Positions 43,053 through 53,301 of a stretch of DNA of 64,000 nucleotides are shown here, in pieces. The notes under the pieces were generated by a model. It had not been told where the DNA came from. It did not search any database and was given only the letters and a program-made list of their open reading frames with translations. Positions within the stretch are counted from its first letter, which is position 1, and each line of letters starts with the position of its first letter. Position numbers and translations under genes: made by a program. Source of the DNA: Niebla homalea (Eukaryota; Ascomycota; Lecanoromycetes; Lecanorales; Ramalinaceae); the NCBI GenBank assembly GCA_019925105.1, contig JAHGAU010000001.1, positions 1,984,001 to 2,048,000 on the forward strand, given 5' to 3'.

Positions 43053-46000
43053 ATGTCATCGACGCGGCTTCTCAAGAGGGCTGATTTTTCCAACAGTACT
43101 CTCAATTGGGTCTTTCTTGTATGGTACTTGGTCTGTGGATTGGTAACACTGCTTTTCCTCTTCCTCTTCAATCGAATATTAGCCAGAGTCGTCGCCTTTG
43201 CCCTCCGTCTTTACACATGGCATTACTACCGAGTGCATGTGGAGCTACAAGCTCTACAAATATCTCCGCTTGCGGGACGCATCTTCTTCAAGGGAGCTCG
43301 GTATTATGGTTGCAATGAGACGATCTTGGTGCAAGATGGCCATGTCACATGGAGATACTGGATTCGACGAGTTCAAGAGTTGGACGATGCTATTCATTCA
43401 AAGAGACGATCCCGTCCACTATCACGCTCATCAAGCGAGGATGCCACTACAGAGGCTGAAGAGGTGGAGAGCTCGGCAGAGACACACGAATTCGACGATT
43501 TACCATGCAGATTGCAAGTCAAGGCTCGAGGCGTGCAATGGTTTGTATACAATCGAAGCCCAGCATACGACGCCATCGTACACAGTATGGCAGGATCGGG
43601 AAGCCAAGATAGACATACGCCATCCGAGACCAATTCTGCATATACGCACTCCATGCAATCTGAGAAGGCTAGTAGCTCTGTAGGCTCCAGTACTGGTGGA
43701 GGGGAGCAAAATAGCCTCAGGAGTGAGAAGAAGGTCGGGCACATGCTTCAAAATCACGAGGCAGTCAATCCTGATCCTGCCTTGACTCCGGCAAACTCAA
43801 ACCAGGCAGAGCAAAAACACGAAGCCGACGATGATGAGCGGCTTCCCAGCCTTCTGAATATACTTCCGGTCAGCTTAGAATGCAACAAGGCCGCTGTTGT
43901 GATGGGTAATCAGAATACCCACTGTGTCCTAGTTGCAAAAATACAAAAAATCGCTGGCAAGTTCACCGCGAGACCCTCTCGTCCAGAAGACCTCTACAAG
44001 CAAATCATCGATTTTGAACTCACCCACCCAACGATTGATTTGAAGCAGAATCGAGATTACAAAGATACGTCTTTCCAAGAAGGCGCTCGGCTCGCCTGTG
44101 AAAAGGGTCAGGCTCCGAGCAAGCAACGGGCATGGTATGAGAACTTCAGCAGACGGCGAACATTCCATATTGCGACCGACTTTATCAAATATCTGATTCC
44201 TCATGCCAGAGGCTCTGTCGATAGTTTCAGGCCTCAAAGAAGGAAATCGAGCGGCCACCGTGATCCTGCACCCAATGGAACGGGAGCTTTTCGACAGAAC
44301 AAGTGGCTCGGGTTGACTCGATACTTGGATGATGAAGACGACACGATCGAGCAGGAGCGTTGGAAATCAGTTGAGTATGCCCAGTTGCCAAATGTAGTAG
44401 ACTGCCCAAGTATATTTATGAGCTTTTATTGGGAAGTTCCTGGCCGAATACAGTCGGGGTCAGGAACTCGACGCCCTCCCTCCTTGGCCTACACAGAAGA
44501 CATCAATGGCGGAACCCCGCCGGATTGGGGTATCGAGCTCAGAGTCCGAGGAGGAAAGGTCAATTACGGTCCTTGGGCTGATAGACAGCGGACCGAGCTT
44601 CAGAATGCCTTTTTCCCCGCGTTGTACAAGGACACAGTACCTGGTGTGCCTTTATCACCTGGCAAGCCAAGAGTCAGTACCGAACTAAAAGTCACCCTCG
44701 TTGTCGAAGAGGAGATCACTCTGGCAATTCCAACTCGAGAGGAGTCAAAGGATTGGAAGTGGAAAGGCCGTGCCTTGTCATCGGCCACTGTAGATCCAAC
44801 CAAAAAGAGCAAACACCACAGCAAGAAAAAAGGTCCAAAGTCTGCGAAAGGGATCGGCCCTCGCCCTTTTGGTTGGTTGGATGTCAAACTTGCCCTTGAT
44901 TCGACAATTAGGCTTGCTGTTGACTTGGTCGCGAAAGCCGATGGGTACCGGAACCAGATCAATGCTGACCTCAAAGGCATTGAGATGTCGTCGAGCGTCA
45001 ATCACGCCGTCTTATGGCGATCCTCATCACAGGTCATATCTTGTGACTTATCGAATCCGCTTCAGTGGAATGCCTTGAGGAATTGGCAGATAGATATTCA
45101 CGATGAGAGTCTACAATTGTTCATACTTCGCGATCATATGTTTCTGATGACGGATCTTGTCAATGATTGGACGACCGGACCGCTACCTGAATACCACACA
45201 TTTATACCATTTGAGTACACCCTTGATCTTCACTTCATGAACTTCAAGCTCTTTCTCAATGCCAATGACTCAAACATCATTGACAGTCCCGCCGACACAT
45301 CCGATAATACCTTTGTTGTGATCTGGGGCGACGAATTATCCGTCAATCTGAGAATCCCCAGCAAACGTTTTCGTCCTTCAAAAAACAGCGTCAATTTTGA
45401 TGTAGAAGCTCGGGACGGTGGCCTCCAGCTTTTGGTGCCGCCATGGAACACGCAAAACACGTTTTTACATGATCGTGAGGTGGCAGCGTTGAAAGACCTG
45501 AGAATCAATGGTTCCTATACTTATATGACGACCACTGCACCGACACTGACCGACGTGCTAATAATGGATATCTATGGCGCGTCTCCAAAAATGCAATTGT
45601 ATGGCTTTTTGATCAGATACCTGATGAACATCAAAGACAATTACTTTGGAGATTGCATACATTTCAAAACAATGGAGGAGCACCGACGTCAAGTAAACAC
45701 AAATGATACTTCACATGATAATGACCCAGAAGCTGAACAACACAAGCGACCTAGCAATGACCTGGACGTGATACTTTCCATCAAGGCAGAGAACGCTAGT
45801 GCTTTGTTACCGGCCCATCTGTACTCCGCGGAAGAGCACCTAAGCTTGGAAGTCTTGACAATCAGCGCTGACCTACGGATCACGAACTACTACATGGATA
45901 TTGCTGTCTCCAGTAGTCCTTTGGCGATCTCTCAGTCTACCAGGAAGCGCTTTTTTGATACGACTCCTGAGGAAGACTCAAATGTTCAACTATTTATTGA

Positions 46001-49000
46001 TGGCCTTCAAGTAGCAGGACACAGGCTGTTCGGCTTACCACCAACGGAGCCAACTTACGTTTGCAATTGGGACTTTGACGTGGGGCAGATCTCCGGGGAG
46101 TGCTCGGTCGACTTTCTCAGGAGTACGATTCTAGCCATGCGATGCTTTGCCCTGTCGCTTGATGACGAGGAGAACTCATTACCTCAGACCAAGCAGAACG
46201 TCATCCATGACGTTACGTTTCTTCGTGCTCGGCTGTGCTCTGTTCATGTAGCATTGCGTGTTGAGGATGCCGCTTTGCTACTAGGCACTCAGACGGTCGA
46301 GGTTAGCGTCAACGACCTTGCTGGCCCGGTCTTCTCGGATCGGCTTCTCGCAAAAATCCCAGGACTTACTATAGCCATTGTTGATGGCCATGGCACTACA
46401 TCTGAACCTCATGGCAGCCCTGCTCTATCAAAGCCCTTTGCGTTCCTACAGACAGATGTTACACTGAATCGTCTCACTCGGAAAATGGATTTTTTGCACA
46501 GCAGTCAATTGCAGCAGAGGCACGTCGCTTTGAACGATCTTCGTACGAACCGTGTCCCATGGATGACCAGATCTGTAAATGGAGGCAAGAACTTGAGCTC
46601 AGGTTTTCCGAGGAGTAGAATTCGTCCGCCTGCAATGCAATCTCCCCCAATGCCGGAACCATTGCACATTGTGCGACGGAAATGGGACTCCCTGTCAAGT
46701 GCCATCAGTTCTGGAAGCTCATTATCCAACGAGAGCTCTAAGTCGTCGTTTCTGATCGGAAGATCGCGCCGAAACCGTGCGGACTCAGCAAACCCAAGTG
46801 CTCCCCTCAAGGAATGTGCGGAGACGTGTCTACCTCCAACGAAAGACCTTGTCGAGGCGTCTCAAGCAAAGTCAGCGACACCGGAAACCACGCTATACTC
46901 AGAGGGAGACTTGAGCATTGATCAGAGCGAGCAAGAATCAAACTTGAACAGGAAACGACCATGCATTTCATTCTCGAGTCCCTATAAGCGGCCACACTTT
47001 CCCTTGCTGGCAATTGTTCCTGATACCACTAACGTACCGACATCACCAACCACACTCCCCAAAGATTCGGTCTCAGGTGACGACGATGTTCTACAACAAG
47101 TCGAAGCTAACATGCCCGATAATAATGCAGAGAAGATGAGCTTCCTCGTTGAATTGAGCCGGGGCCTTCGATTGCTGTGTTCGCCAGAAGCGCTAATACT
47201 GCTGACACATTTGCAAGATCAGCTACATGCCAGCGACATCTCGTACATGTTGGATGATCTTCAGGTTGAGACCATAAGGGATGTGTTAACGCTAGACGAG
47301 AAACGCAAGCGAGGTTCAAGAAGTATCGATGTCCGGTTGTTCGCACCTCACTTGGCGGGTGCGCTCTTGAGCACTGCAGGAACCTCTCAAGCGATCGATT
47401 CCCAACGTGAACGCTATGACTTTGCCGTGAATGATCTTGCCGTCAACTTCAGGACAATGACCAGAGTTCCTGATGACATCAAGGAGCCTATCAAAGAGCA
47501 ATCTACATTGCACTTGCTAATCAAGCATATGGACCTGTCCGCCAGGGAATCTGGGGGTGATGGTGGCGCGGCTCAAGCTGTGATTCGCCTTCGACTTCAT
47601 CACCCTATGTTCTGGTTATTTGTTGGATCAAAGACCAGCGCTGATTTACAGATCGATTCTTTCGAGGTAATCAGCGCAAGTAGAAAGGTGGACTACATCT
47701 CATCCCTTGTCTGCCAAACAGCGCTTCTTTCGGAAGACATTGCGAGACGATTTGGAGATATTACTACGAAAAACCGCTCACGCCTCCGGCTCTATATCTT
47801 ATCGCTTGCTCAAAAAGGCGTAGATGAGACGGATCCACCGTTTCTCAGTGGCGCTTCTTTTGTGTTGCGAAGTGCTACCAATCACCTCCGCACGAGTGAT
47901 TCGTGGAGAATGATCTCGCGCTTACGATACGTGCAGAACAATTTGTCCAGTGAAGATAGAGATCACTTACAAGAACAGTGCTTGAATGACTGGGTGCATT
48001 GCCCAGAAGACGGCCACTTGAGGGTGGCCTTTGCCTTTGAGCAGTGGCGTATGTGGGACCTCGGGCACCTTGAGTCAAGTCTGCTCATTCGACGAGTCTA
48101 CGGTGGCCACCTCTCACCGCATGTACCGACTCAACAACGTCACGGTACATTGAGCTTGTCCATGAGGATGCAGAGTATCCGGATTGTGGCCGAGCCCGGG
48201 GAGAGTCAGAACGAGATCATGCTTGAGCGGTGTTTGTTTGGCGTTTCGGTGGGTCATAATTCCAAAGTGAGCTCTTCCATGGGCCACTCGCTTCCGTCCA
48301 ATACCATTTCAGCCCAATGTGGTAAAGCCGCAGTACGTTTGAATTGGTCACTGTGCGATCTTATTGAAAACATTATCGAAACCGCCCGCTCTACCCAGCT
48401 CCAAAAATTTGCAGCCCAACAACCTGGTCGCACGCCACCAGCTTCAAGAAGAATGCTTTGGCATGTAGTTGCATCTTCGGACATGAGCATCCTGAATGTA
48501 GATACCCCAAACCTGAAAGCTGTCACGGTTTGCAAGTCTTTTCAGACATCTATTATTCGGGCCCAGGCACAAGAGGCTCGCTATCGTGGATCAACCAGTC
48601 TAGTGATAAGCGCAGCAGTTGCAAAGTCCGAGATCTTCAGCCGCACAACCTTGCTCAGCGTGTATAACTTGCATGAACCCCATATCTTCGGATCTCAAGA
48701 TATACGGCGGCGTGGGGAGCCTGAGAGACCGTGGAAATTTGTTGGATCTGGACACAGAATTACCTTCCGCTTGATGAGAACGCCGCTCGAACTAGCAGAA
48801 GTTGTAGACACTTTTATACAGGAAGAAGTTGCACATCTTACACAATGGCTCAAGAAGCTACCGATATCGGAAGCCTCATCATCTACATTGAGGCAAGATG
48901 AGACATCCTCGACCCTGCCCAAGGCTCATGTCACTCTGGTCTTAGAATCTTTCAAAATTAGTACAATGATTTTGCCATCTCTTGTCTACGACATACAAGG

Positions 49001-52000
49001 TTCAGGGTTTCGTACCTCTATCCAATCAGCCATCGATGAGAAGAATACATTGTCCGTGAATTTGGATTTGAATCAACACTCACACACTTTCAAGTCTGGG
49101 TTAAGGGGTGACTTGTCCGAGGTATCGAAACTGGAGATTCCACCCATTCACGCCTATCTCAAGTTCGATCCCGGCCCCGAGCAAAACAATATTGATGTTC
49201 GTGTGTTGGCGAATCAAATTGTTCTCGATGCCTCTTCACTTCATGCGATACTGAGCGCTGTAAATCAGCCCGCCATCGTTGCTCTAGGAAAGGAGATGGA
49301 GCAGGAGATCGCTTTAATCCAGGAACATGTCAATGGCATATTCCCCCAATCAAAGCCTCAGAAGCGCGCCGAAGTACAACCATCAACACCTTTCCTATTT
49401 GACGCTGATATAGCAGTTGCGGGCTTGATAATTCATGCCCAAACTCCTGAAACTCTTTCACTTGGAAAAGCAGCGGAGCTAGAAGTCAAATTTGGCCGAA
49501 TATCGTTACAGGGAACGAATGGAGATGCGGAACGCGACAATGTCTTGCCAATGTCCGAGTTTTCGGTCGAGCTGAAGTCCATTCGAATAGACCTCAGGCG
49601 GCACCAGGACCTAGACTTCGAGCCCTGTGGGGACTTGGCTTTTGCAATCATGTTTAAGGCTATATCGAAGACGACCCCATCTGGAGACTTGATACGAGGA
49701 ATTGAGATCGAAACTAAGTCTCTCAAAGTCAATCTTCATGAGGCGACTGCATCAGCCGTACTTGCCGTACTTGGCCACCTCCAGAACACATTGACAACTA
49801 TTGAGGTCCCGACCGAAGTACGCGATCTACAAAAAGTGGGACGCGATAGGCTACGTCGTCAGGGTATCTTGATGTCCACTATCAATAAAGAACAGCGCGC
49901 TATAGCAGATCCTGCTCCTAAAGCTGAAGCTGGAGCGGCATACTCTCTTATGATCATTGACGTTCAGATTGCTTGGAGGATAGGAAACACGCTTTCGATC
50001 TCGCCTGAACGAGAAGCCGAAGACCTTATCATGTCCCTTCGAAGACTTGACCTTGCCACAAAGCAGAACAATGCGGCACGACTTCTTATCGAAGATTTGC
50101 AGCTCCAATTAGTTCCTGCTTCCAAGAATGTGCACTTTCGATCCCCCAATTCTGCGTTGCTTCCTGAATTGATCTTTAATGTCGCATACAGATCAACCAA
50201 CAAAGACCGTAGGCTAGCTTTTCAAGCAGTCGGCAAATCCTTGGATATTCAGCTCACCTCACAGTCAATACTGCCAGCAAACGATCTGCGAAGATCGATA
50301 GCTGCTGCTGCTGGGGAGATTCGGGCGGCCATGGAGAAATGGAGATCCTCAGCACCTAAGCCAGGCTTAGTCAGGCAGTCGTTCTTGGGTAGCAAGAAGC
50401 TCGCCTCTCTACTAGTCCACATTGATTTTGCCGGCGCTGTAGTCCACATACAAGGCCGCCATGCAATAGATCCTCAATCGATGTCTCTGAATCTTCACCG
50501 TGGCGGAAGAGCGCCACAGCATAGCAGAAACAACAAGTTTCCGTCGGATGAGAGCAAGAATAGTAGCACTACGTTGCGGGCACCGGGTGTTGCCCTCAAG
50601 GTTCAGTACGTCAATGCCAATTCTGACACGGAATCACTGAATGTAGAGATGATCGTCTCAGCATCCTCCAATACGCTCTTCCCTACAGTGGTCCCGCTCA
50701 TAATTGAGATAACGTCTAGCGTCCAGGAGATCATGGGCGCTGAGGGAGCAGATGCGAATCCAGAGCAGAAGCGGCAGCAACAACAACAACAACAGAGACG
50801 GCAGTCGAGAATGACACAATCCAAATTCTTAGAGGATGAACGGCTCCGCAATGCTGACCCAAGTGCGCTTTTGGGAAAATGCAAGCTTAATGTTGGCTTA
50901 CGCATCTGTAAACAAGAATTCAGTTTAAGCTGCCAGCCTATTGCTCGTGTGGCAGCACGAGCTCGGTTTGAAGACATCTACCTCACGCTGAACACCGTGC
51001 ATTCTGATCTCCATGGGAAGTTCTTCACACTCTCAGCTGCCTTTACTGGCTTGCAGATATCTGTACAGCACGTCTACTCGCGCGATTCAACTGGAAGCAT
51101 TGAGGTAGACTCAATAGTCGCATCATGCATGCGCAGCAGGCATGTCAGCTCCGCCAACGGGTTATCTGCTATTCTTCGTATCAGCCCTACCAAGGTCCAG
51201 ATCAATGCGAAGCAATTGCAGGACTTCCTACTGTTTAGGGAGATTTGGGTCCCCGTGGAATTACGGAGAAGCTCAACGGATGACCAAAGACCGCCAGATC
51301 TAGGCGAGCCTCAATTCTTCGCAATGCAGCGATACCACCAAATTGCTGCTACAGGCGCGTTTCATTGGAGTGCTACGATCTCCATTGCCGACCTTACTGT
51401 TGAGCTGGACCTTGGCCAGTCACTCGGCAGATCCGTCTTCCGAGTCTCCGACTTTTGGATATCATCGCGAAAGGCATCAGATTGGCAACAGGATCTTTGC
51501 ATTGGCTTTGAAAAGGTGGGCGCGGATGCTACTGGCAGGATTGGAGGCCTTGTAGAATTACAAAACTTCAAGGTGCGCACGTCCATACGCTGGCCAGTCT
51601 CGGAGACGTTCCACGATCAGACTCCACTAGTGCAAGCATCTACAAGCTTCGACCAGCTGCGAGTGAAACTCGGTTTCGATTTCCAAGCGTTCATTGTCGC
51701 CGATATTTCAAGCCTTCACTTCCTGATGTACAACGTTCGAGAGCATCTACCGGGTGATGTTGATCGCTTGGTTGGGGTTCTTGAGGGAGACAAAGTGCAG
51801 ATCTTCTGTACTTCGACAAGCGCCTCCCAAGCATTTGCGCTTTATCAAGCTTTCCAGCGCCTATTCGAGGAGAAGCAAAAGGCCTATGAAGCGTCATTAG
51901 CAGACATTGAAAATTTCCTCCGTCCGAAAGCAGCTGCCAGTCCACTCATGCGGAGTGCTTCAAGCGGCAAACCCAGCCCGACTCGACCGGACTCAAAATC

Positions 52001-52796
52001 ACCTCTCCGTCTCCAAACTGATGTTGTGGTCGCACTCAAAGCCGTCAACCTTGGGGCTTTTCCAAATACCTTTTTGGACAGCCAGATCTTCAAACTCGAA
52101 GCCTTAGAGACCTCGGCTAGATTTGCGGTTGTTCTTGATGGCAGTAAGATTCACAGCACGCTTGGCATGACGCTTGGCCAACTTCGTGTTGCCCTCTCAG
52201 GTGTGAAGCGTCTCAAAGCACCTAAAACCTCGGGCGATATTGCCGTCGCGGATGTGGTAGCCTCGGCAACAGGTTCACGAGGTGGCACTATCCTCAAAGT
52301 TCCAAAGCTCGTTGCTACAATGCAGACCTGGCAAAGCTTCGGGTCCACGCACATTGACTACATCTTCAAGAGTTCGTTCCAAGGCAAGGTAGACGTTGGA
52401 TGGAATTATTCTCGGATCAGTTATATCAGAGGCATGCACGCGAATCACGTCCGTACGCTCGCACAGAGACTTGGTAAGCCATTGCCAGAGTCGGCGGTCA
52501 AAATCACCGGCCTCGAAGCAGACCAACAGGAGGGGGAAAGTGCGAGGGGAGGCCAAGAAAAAATCACCGCGGTCGTCAATGTCCCCCAGTCCAAGTATGA
52601 CTACACTGCGTTGCAGCCGGTTGTGATCGAAACTCCCCAACTAAGAGACATGGGAGAAGCGACACCTCCCCTGGAATGGATTGGGCTCCAACGTGACAGA
52701 TTACCGACGTTGACTCATCAGATTGTCATTGTGACTTTATTGGAAGTGGCAAAGGAAGTAGATGACGCATATTTCAGGATCCTGGGCTCCGCATAG
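43053..52796 (+). CDS. CSF1: Bridge-like lipid transfer protein Csf1 (BLTP1 family)
   Basis: A single uninterrupted frame of 3247 residues. Csf1/BLTP1/Tweek proteins are giant rod-shaped carriers with a hydrophobic groove made of repeating beta-groove modules; they move phospholipids from the ER to other membranes and support GPI-anchor synthesis and cold growth. The N-terminus has one membrane anchor (WVFLVWYLVCGLVTLLFLFL, about residues 19-38), then the conserved RILARVVAFALRLYTWHYYR and ISPLAGRIFFKGARYYGCNE, which is the diagnostic start of the family. Further regions alternate beta-rich modules with Ser-rich loops, including a polyglutamine patch near residue 2577. The length matches fungal Csf1. 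There are no introns, unlike nearly every neighbour. The C-terminus ends with the Csf1-type helix (EVDDAYFRILGSA). Confidence 0.93.
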   Translation: MSSTRLLKRADFSNSTLNWVFLVWYLVCGLVTLLFLFLFNRILARVVAFALRLYTWHYYRVHVELQALQISPLAGRIFFKGARYYGCNETILVQDGHVTWRYWIRRVQELDDAIHSKRRSRPLSRSSSEDATTEAEEVESSAETHEFDDLPCRLQVKARGVQWFVYNRSPAYDAIVHSMAGSGSQDRHTPSETNSAYTHSMQSEKASSSVGSSTGGGEQNSLRSEKKVGHMLQNHEAVNPDPALTPANSNQAEQKHEADDDERLPSLLNILPVSLECNKAAVVMGNQNTHCVLVAKIQKIAGKFTARPSRPEDLYKQIIDFELTHPTIDLKQNRDYKDTSFQEGARLACEKGQAPSKQRAWYENFSRRRTFHIATDFIKYLIPHARGSVDSFRPQRRKSSGHRDPAPNGTGAFRQNKWLGLTRYLDDEDDTIEQERWKSVEYAQLPNVVDCPSIFMSFYWEVPGRIQSGSGTRRPPSLAYTEDINGGTPPDWGIELRVRGGKVNYGPWADRQRTELQNAFFPALYKDTVPGVPLSPGKPRVSTELKVTLVVEEEITLAIPTREESKDWKWKGRALSSATVDPTKKSKHHSKKKGPKSAKGIGPRPFGWLDVKLALDSTIRLAVDLVAKADGYRNQINADLKGIEMSSSVNHAVLWRSSSQVISCDLSNPLQWNALRNWQIDIHDESLQLFILRDHMFLMTDLVNDWTTGPLPEYHTFIPFEYTLDLHFMNFKLFLNANDSNIIDSPADTSDNTFVVIWGDELSVNLRIPSKRFRPSKNSVNFDVEARDGGLQLLVPPWNTQNTFLHDREVAALKDLRINGSYTYMTTTAPTLTDVLIMDIYGASPKMQLYGFLIRYLMNIKDNYFGDCIHFKTMEEHRRQVNTNDTSHDNDPEAEQHKRPSNDLDVILSIKAENASALLPAHLYSAEEHLSLEVLTISADLRITNYYMDIAVSSSPLAISQSTRKRFFDTTPEEDSNVQLFIDGLQVAGHRLFGLPPTEPTYVCNWDFDVGQISGECSVDFLRSTILAMRCFALSLDDEENSLPQTKQNVIHDVTFLRARLCSVHVALRVEDAALLLGTQTVEVSVNDLAGPVFSDRLLAKIPGLTIAIVDGHGTTSEPHGSPALSKPFAFLQTDVTLNRLTRKMDFLHSSQLQQRHVALNDLRTNRVPWMTRSVNGGKNLSSGFPRSRIRPPAMQSPPMPEPLHIVRRKWDSLSSAISSGSSLSNESSKSSFLIGRSRRNRADSANPSAPLKECAETCLPPTKDLVEASQAKSATPETTLYSEGDLSIDQSEQESNLNRKRPCISFSSPYKRPHFPLLAIVPDTTNVPTSPTTLPKDSVSGDDDVLQQVEANMPDNNAEKMSFLVELSRGLRLLCSPEALILLTHLQDQLHASDISYMLDDLQVETIRDVLTLDEKRKRGSRSIDVRLFAPHLAGALLSTAGTSQAIDSQRERYDFAVNDLAVNFRTMTRVPDDIKEPIKEQSTLHLLIKHMDLSARESGGDGGAAQAVIRLRLHHPMFWLFVGSKTSADLQIDSFEVISASRKVDYISSLVCQTALLSEDIARRFGDITTKNRSRLRLYILSLAQKGVDETDPPFLSGASFVLRSATNHLRTSDSWRMISRLRYVQNNLSSEDRDHLQEQCLNDWVHCPEDGHLRVAFAFEQWRMWDLGHLESSLLIRRVYGGHLSPHVPTQQRHGTLSLSMRMQSIRIVAEPGESQNEIMLERCLFGVSVGHNSKVSSSMGHSLPSNTISAQCGKAAVRLNWSLCDLIENIIETARSTQLQKFAAQQPGRTPPASRRMLWHVVASSDMSILNVDTPNLKAVTVCKSFQTSIIRAQAQEARYRGSTSLVISAAVAKSEIFSRTTLLSVYNLHEPHIFGSQDIRRRGEPERPWKFVGSGHRITFRLMRTPLELAEVVDTFIQEEVAHLTQWLKKLPISEASSSTLRQDETSSTLPKAHVTLVLESFKISTMILPSLVYDIQGSGFRTSIQSAIDEKNTLSVNLDLNQHSHTFKSGLRGDLSEVSKLEIPPIHAYLKFDPGPEQNNIDVRVLANQIVLDASSLHAILSAVNQPAIVALGKEMEQEIALIQEHVNGIFPQSKPQKRAEVQPSTPFLFDADIAVAGLIIHAQTPETLSLGKAAELEVKFGRISLQGTNGDAERDNVLPMSEFSVELKSIRIDLRRHQDLDFEPCGDLAFAIMFKAISKTTPSGDLIRGIEIETKSLKVNLHEATASAVLAVLGHLQNTLTTIEVPTEVRDLQKVGRDRLRRQGILMSTINKEQRAIADPAPKAEAGAAYSLMIIDVQIAWRIGNTLSISPEREAEDLIMSLRRLDLATKQNNAARLLIEDLQLQLVPASKNVHFRSPNSALLPELIFNVAYRSTNKDRRLAFQAVGKSLDIQLTSQSILPANDLRRSIAAAAGEIRAAMEKWRSSAPKPGLVRQSFLGSKKLASLLVHIDFAGAVVHIQGRHAIDPQSMSLNLHRGGRAPQHSRNNKFPSDESKNSSTTLRAPGVALKVQYVNANSDTESLNVEMIVSASSNTLFPTVVPLIIEITSSVQEIMGAEGADANPEQKRQQQQQQQRRQSRMTQSKFLEDERLRNADPSALLGKCKLNVGLRICKQEFSLSCQPIARVAARARFEDIYLTLNTVHSDLHGKFFTLSAAFTGLQISVQHVYSRDSTGSIEVDSIVASCMRSRHVSSANGLSAILRISPTKVQINAKQLQDFLLFREIWVPVELRRSSTDDQRPPDLGEPQFFAMQRYHQIAATGAFHWSATISIADLTVELDLGQSLGRSVFRVSDFWISSRKASDWQQDLCIGFEKVGADATGRIGGLVELQNFKVRTSIRWPVSETFHDQTPLVQASTSFDQLRVKLGFDFQAFIVADISSLHFLMYNVREHLPGDVDRLVGVLEGDKVQIFCTSTSASQAFALYQAFQRLFEEKQKAYEASLADIENFLRPKAAASPLMRSASSGKPSPTRPDSKSPLRLQTDVVVALKAVNLGAFPNTFLDSQIFKLEALETSARFAVVLDGSKIHSTLGMTLGQLRVALSGVKRLKAPKTSGDIAVADVVASATGSRGGTILKVPKLVATMQTWQSFGSTHIDYIFKSSFQGKVDVGWNYSRISYIRGMHANHVRTLAQRLGKPLPESAVKITGLEADQQEGESARGGQEKITAVVNVPQSKYDYTALQPVVIETPQLRDMGEATPPLEWIGLQRDRLPTLTHQIVIVTLLEVAKEVDDAYFRILGSA

Positions 52797-53301
52797 AGAG
52801 TGTGCAGGGTATGTATTCTGTGTCGATTAAGTTCTGGGAGGAGGGCGTCTTTTGAATTTGAGATACCCAGGCTTGCTTGCACTGCTCAACATAGGAATGA
52901 AGAATACAACATTAGCACAAAAGTTAACCACTCTGTGAATTGGTGCTTTTATGACTTGATTGCAGTATACCTTGCAATCCAGCACACTGTGACTCCTACT
53001 GTGACTCTCAAAATTAGCACATGTCACAATGGGGGATTAGCGCCGAGTTTAGCGAGTTGCGGGGCAAAACACTTAGTGCGAGCTTGGTAATTCATCCCAC
53101 AACCTTTTTCCATCAAGAGCTTTGTTCCAGCCTTCCTCAAGGCCATCGTCCATCCGGTCTTACCCTCTCTCGCTCACTCTCAAACCAACCTGCCATCCTC
53201 AAGAGCACACCAACCCAAGTCCGACCCTCGTCAGGATAGAGCGAGCGGGCTACCGCATTTCAGAAAAGCCTCGAAGAGGACTCGAATAGAAATCAGCCAA
53301 G
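52797..53301. other. intergenic, promoter and leader of the EF-2 gene
   Basis: 505 bp after the CSF1 stop. The last 200 bp are rich in CT tracts (53110-53220) as is common upstream of highly expressed fungal translation genes. No other gene. Confidence 0.55.
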
